The notes beneath the pieces are model-generated. The model made no database searches and was not told where the DNA came from. It saw nothing but the letters and a program-made list of their open reading frames with translations. Shown here piece by piece: positions 62,605 to 64,000 of a stretch of 64,000 nt of DNA (position 1 is the stretch's first letter; each line of letters starts with the position of its first letter). The DNA is from Oceanobacillus alkalisoli. Lineage in GTDB: Bacteria; Bacillota; Bacilli; Bacillales; Amphibacillaceae. Made by a program: the position numbers and the translations under genes. Where the stretch lies: the NCBI RefSeq assembly GCF_021556485.1, contig NZ_JAKGBW010000020.1, positions 1-64,000 of the forward strand, read 5' to 3'.

Positions 62605-63367
62605 AGGAAGAGATGAGGTATACCAATGGATAAAACATTTACAAGAAAACCCCACTGATGAACCGGTTCAGGAAAAGATTGTATTACGTTATAAAGACTT
62701 GGTTGGATCGATTGCAAGGAAATATTCGCGCAACAGTGTTATTTATGAAGATCTTGTACAAGTTGGAATGATCGGTCTTCTAGCCGCCGTGAGACGGTAT
62801 GATGAATCGTACGGAAAATCATTTGAATCCTTTGCGATTCCAACAATTATTGGTGAAATTAAACGCTACTTGCGGGATAAAACATGGAGTGTCCATGTCC
62901 CAAGACGGATTAAGGAGCTTGGTCCAAAAATTAAGAAGGCAGTCGATGAGCTGACAAGAGTAAATCAGAAGTCTCCTACAGTTGAAGAAATTGCTGATTA
63001 CCTGGAAGTTTCCGAAGAAGAAGTCCTCGAAACGATGGAAATGGGCAAGAGTTATAAAGCACTTTCCGTTGACCGCAAAGTAGAAGCAGATTCGGAAGGA
63101 AGTACAGTTGCTATATTAGATCTCGTTGGAAATGAAGATACGAGTTATGATACGATCGACCAGCGAATGATCCTTGAGAAAGTATTGCCGATTTTATCTG
63201 AGCGGGAACAGCTTATTTTACAGTACACGTATTTTGAAAATAAAAGCCAGAAGGAAACTGGTGAAATACTAGGTATTTCACAAATGCATGTATCGAGATT
63301 GCTTCGGAAAGCTTTATTGAAATTAAGAGAAGCGATCCAGGCAGAGCAATCTGAGGTGCTGGATTAA
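62576..63367 (+). CDS. sigB: General stress sigma factor SigB
   Basis: RNA polymerase sigma factor of 263 aa. Region 2 is EDLVQVGMIGLLAAVRRYD and FESFAIPTIIGEIKRYLRD, region 3 spans about 105-185, and region 4 ends with the helix-turn-helix KETGEILGISQMHVSRLLRKAL. It directs the general stress regulon, including its own promoter at 61701. ATG 62576 lies within rsbW, preceded by GAGGTGGGG. Confidence 0.96.
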   Translation: MATKSQPHHKGRDEVYQWIKHLQENPTDEPVQEKIVLRYKDLVGSIARKYSRNSVIYEDLVQVGMIGLLAAVRRYDESYGKSFESFAIPTIIGEIKRYLRDKTWSVHVPRRIKELGPKIKKAVDELTRVNQKSPTVEEIADYLEVSEEEVLETMEMGKSYKALSVDRKVEADSEGSTVAILDLVGNEDTSYDTIDQRMILEKVLPILSEREQLILQYTYFENKSQKETGEILGISQMHVSRLLRKALLKLREAIQAEQSEVLD

Positions 63368-63368
63368 A

Positions 63369-63959
63369 ATGATACAGTCAAAAGTACTTGTCTCTGTATA
63401 TCAACAGCCAAAGCAAGGAAATACCTTTTGCGGAGATAGTTATTTCTATAATGAAACAGAGGATCATTTTATTTGCGCGATCGCAGACGGCCTTGGAAGC
63501 GGAGAGTACGCCATGGAATCTTCCCAGGCAGTCATTGATATCATTAAAGAGAATAATCACGTTAGTGTGGAAGAGCTTGTGAGAAGAAGCAATGAAATTT
63601 TATATGGAAAACGTGGAGTAGTCCTCGGTATCCTGAAGATCGATTTTCGGTCCGAGGCCTACTCTTTCTCCTCGATTGGGAACATTGGAATTATGACAGT
63701 GACCGATGATCGGGTGAAAAAACGCAATATCCCGAACTCCGGCTATCTGGCAGGGTATAAACGTTCTATTAAAGTGGAAAATTATAAGTTGAATAAAGGC
63801 ACTAATTTTATTATGTTTTCAGATGGTGTGAAGGATAAAGAACTATCCCATTGTTATTTTACAGATAAAAATGTAAATGGCATTACAAAAGCTTACGAAT
63901 TAACTTCAGCAACGACGCGTGACGACGATACAACTTTGATTGCAATGAGATATGCTTAA
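63369..63959 (+). CDS. rsbX: PP2C-type phosphatase RsbX
   Basis: Feedback phosphatase of 196 aa that dephosphorylates RsbR and RsbS and so resets the stressosome. It has the PP2C signatures NTFCGDSYFY, IADGLGSGEYAMESSQAV, FSDGVKD and TRDDDTTLIAM. Last gene of the sigB operon, 1 bp after the sigB stop, with a terminator following at the window's end. Confidence 0.94.
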   Translation: MIQSKVLVSVYQQPKQGNTFCGDSYFYNETEDHFICAIADGLGSGEYAMESSQAVIDIIKENNHVSVEELVRRSNEILYGKRGVVLGILKIDFRSEAYSFSSIGNIGIMTVTDDRVKKRNIPNSGYLAGYKRSIKVENYKLNKGTNFIMFSDGVKDKELSHCYFTDKNVNGITKAYELTSATTRDDDTTLIAMRYA

Positions 63960-63971
63960 TAAAAGTGAGAG

Positions 63972-63998
63972 AAACCGGTGCACAAGCGCCGGTTTTTT
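63972..63998 (+). terminator. Terminator after rsbX
   Basis: AAACCGG and CCGGTTT arms (loop about 10 bases) followed by T. It closes the sigB operon at the right edge of the window. Confidence 0.8.
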
Positions 63999-64000
63999 AC

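Overview
The window is chromosomal DNA from a low-GC Gram-positive bacterium of the family Bacillaceae. A salt-tolerant genus of the Oceanobacillus/Virgibacillus kind fits best. Three things support this: gene content and order close to the Bacillus subtilis ydbP-cshA-ydbST-ydcA-acpS-ydcC-mazEF-rsb-sigB region, an ectoine-type and a betaine-type osmolyte ABC transporter, and several classes of short palindromic repeats of a kind I associate with this group. The genus is inference. No rRNA, tRNA, CRISPR array, prophage or intact transposase was seen.

Layout. 1-4560: yclNOPQ-type iron-siderophore importer behind a promoter with a Fur box. 4653-5372: SurA-like lipoprotein. 5411-12325 (minus): histidine operon hisZ-G-D-B-A-F-I-C with its own promoter, and hisJ divergent at 12581; hisH is missing. 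13480-14400: murB. 14473-17661 (minus): ectoine-type ABC importer ehuB-C-D-A. 18268-19645: DUF456 protein and pdxK. 19690-21419: T-box-controlled archaeal-type prolyl-tRNA synthetase. 21683-22327: AbrB-type antitoxin with Doc toxin. 22494-23594: ddl. 23721-25440: decayed genes around a glutathione peroxidase. 25776-29816: trhO, cspD, ykwC-like and yteA-like genes. 29880-33665: htrB divergent from cssRS. 34188-36002: typA. 36215-40090: small membrane, CapA-like, DUF368 (PopT-type), ydbP and VOC genes. 40193-43494: a ykoGH-like two-component system with two PepSY proteins. 43911-47238: glutaredoxin-like, yppG, carboxylesterase, DegV and EamA genes. 47614-49504: betaine-type binding protein and permease without an ATPase gene. 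49834-54232: cshA, ydbT, ydbS and rhomboid ydcA. 54354-57277: acpS, a broken nnr gene and ydcC. 57404-57798: a nested palindromic element where alr usually sits. 58026-63959: mazEF and the complete rsbRSTUVW-sigB-rsbX module.

How the genes work together. The last 6 kb is a stress-signalling unit. The stressosome proteins RsbR and RsbS hold RsbT, which activates the RsbU phosphatase. RsbU dephosphorylates RsbV, and RsbV releases SigB from RsbW. A sequence matching the SigB promoter lies over the rsbU stop codon, just ahead of rsbV, which predicts autoregulation. HtrB and CssRS form the secretion-stress circuit. Osmolyte uptake, two toxin-antitoxin pairs and the cold-shock genes cspD and cshA complete the stress theme.

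Most unusual signals: loss of hisH from an otherwise intact his operon; loss of alr with a nested inverted-repeat element in its place; a two-frameshift nnr with altered conserved residues; at least five families of short non-coding repeats, several touching promoters or ribosome binding sites; a three-fold 11-bp direct repeat ahead of the PepSY genes; and an ATPase-less betaine transporter locus. I found no clearly new multi-gene system.
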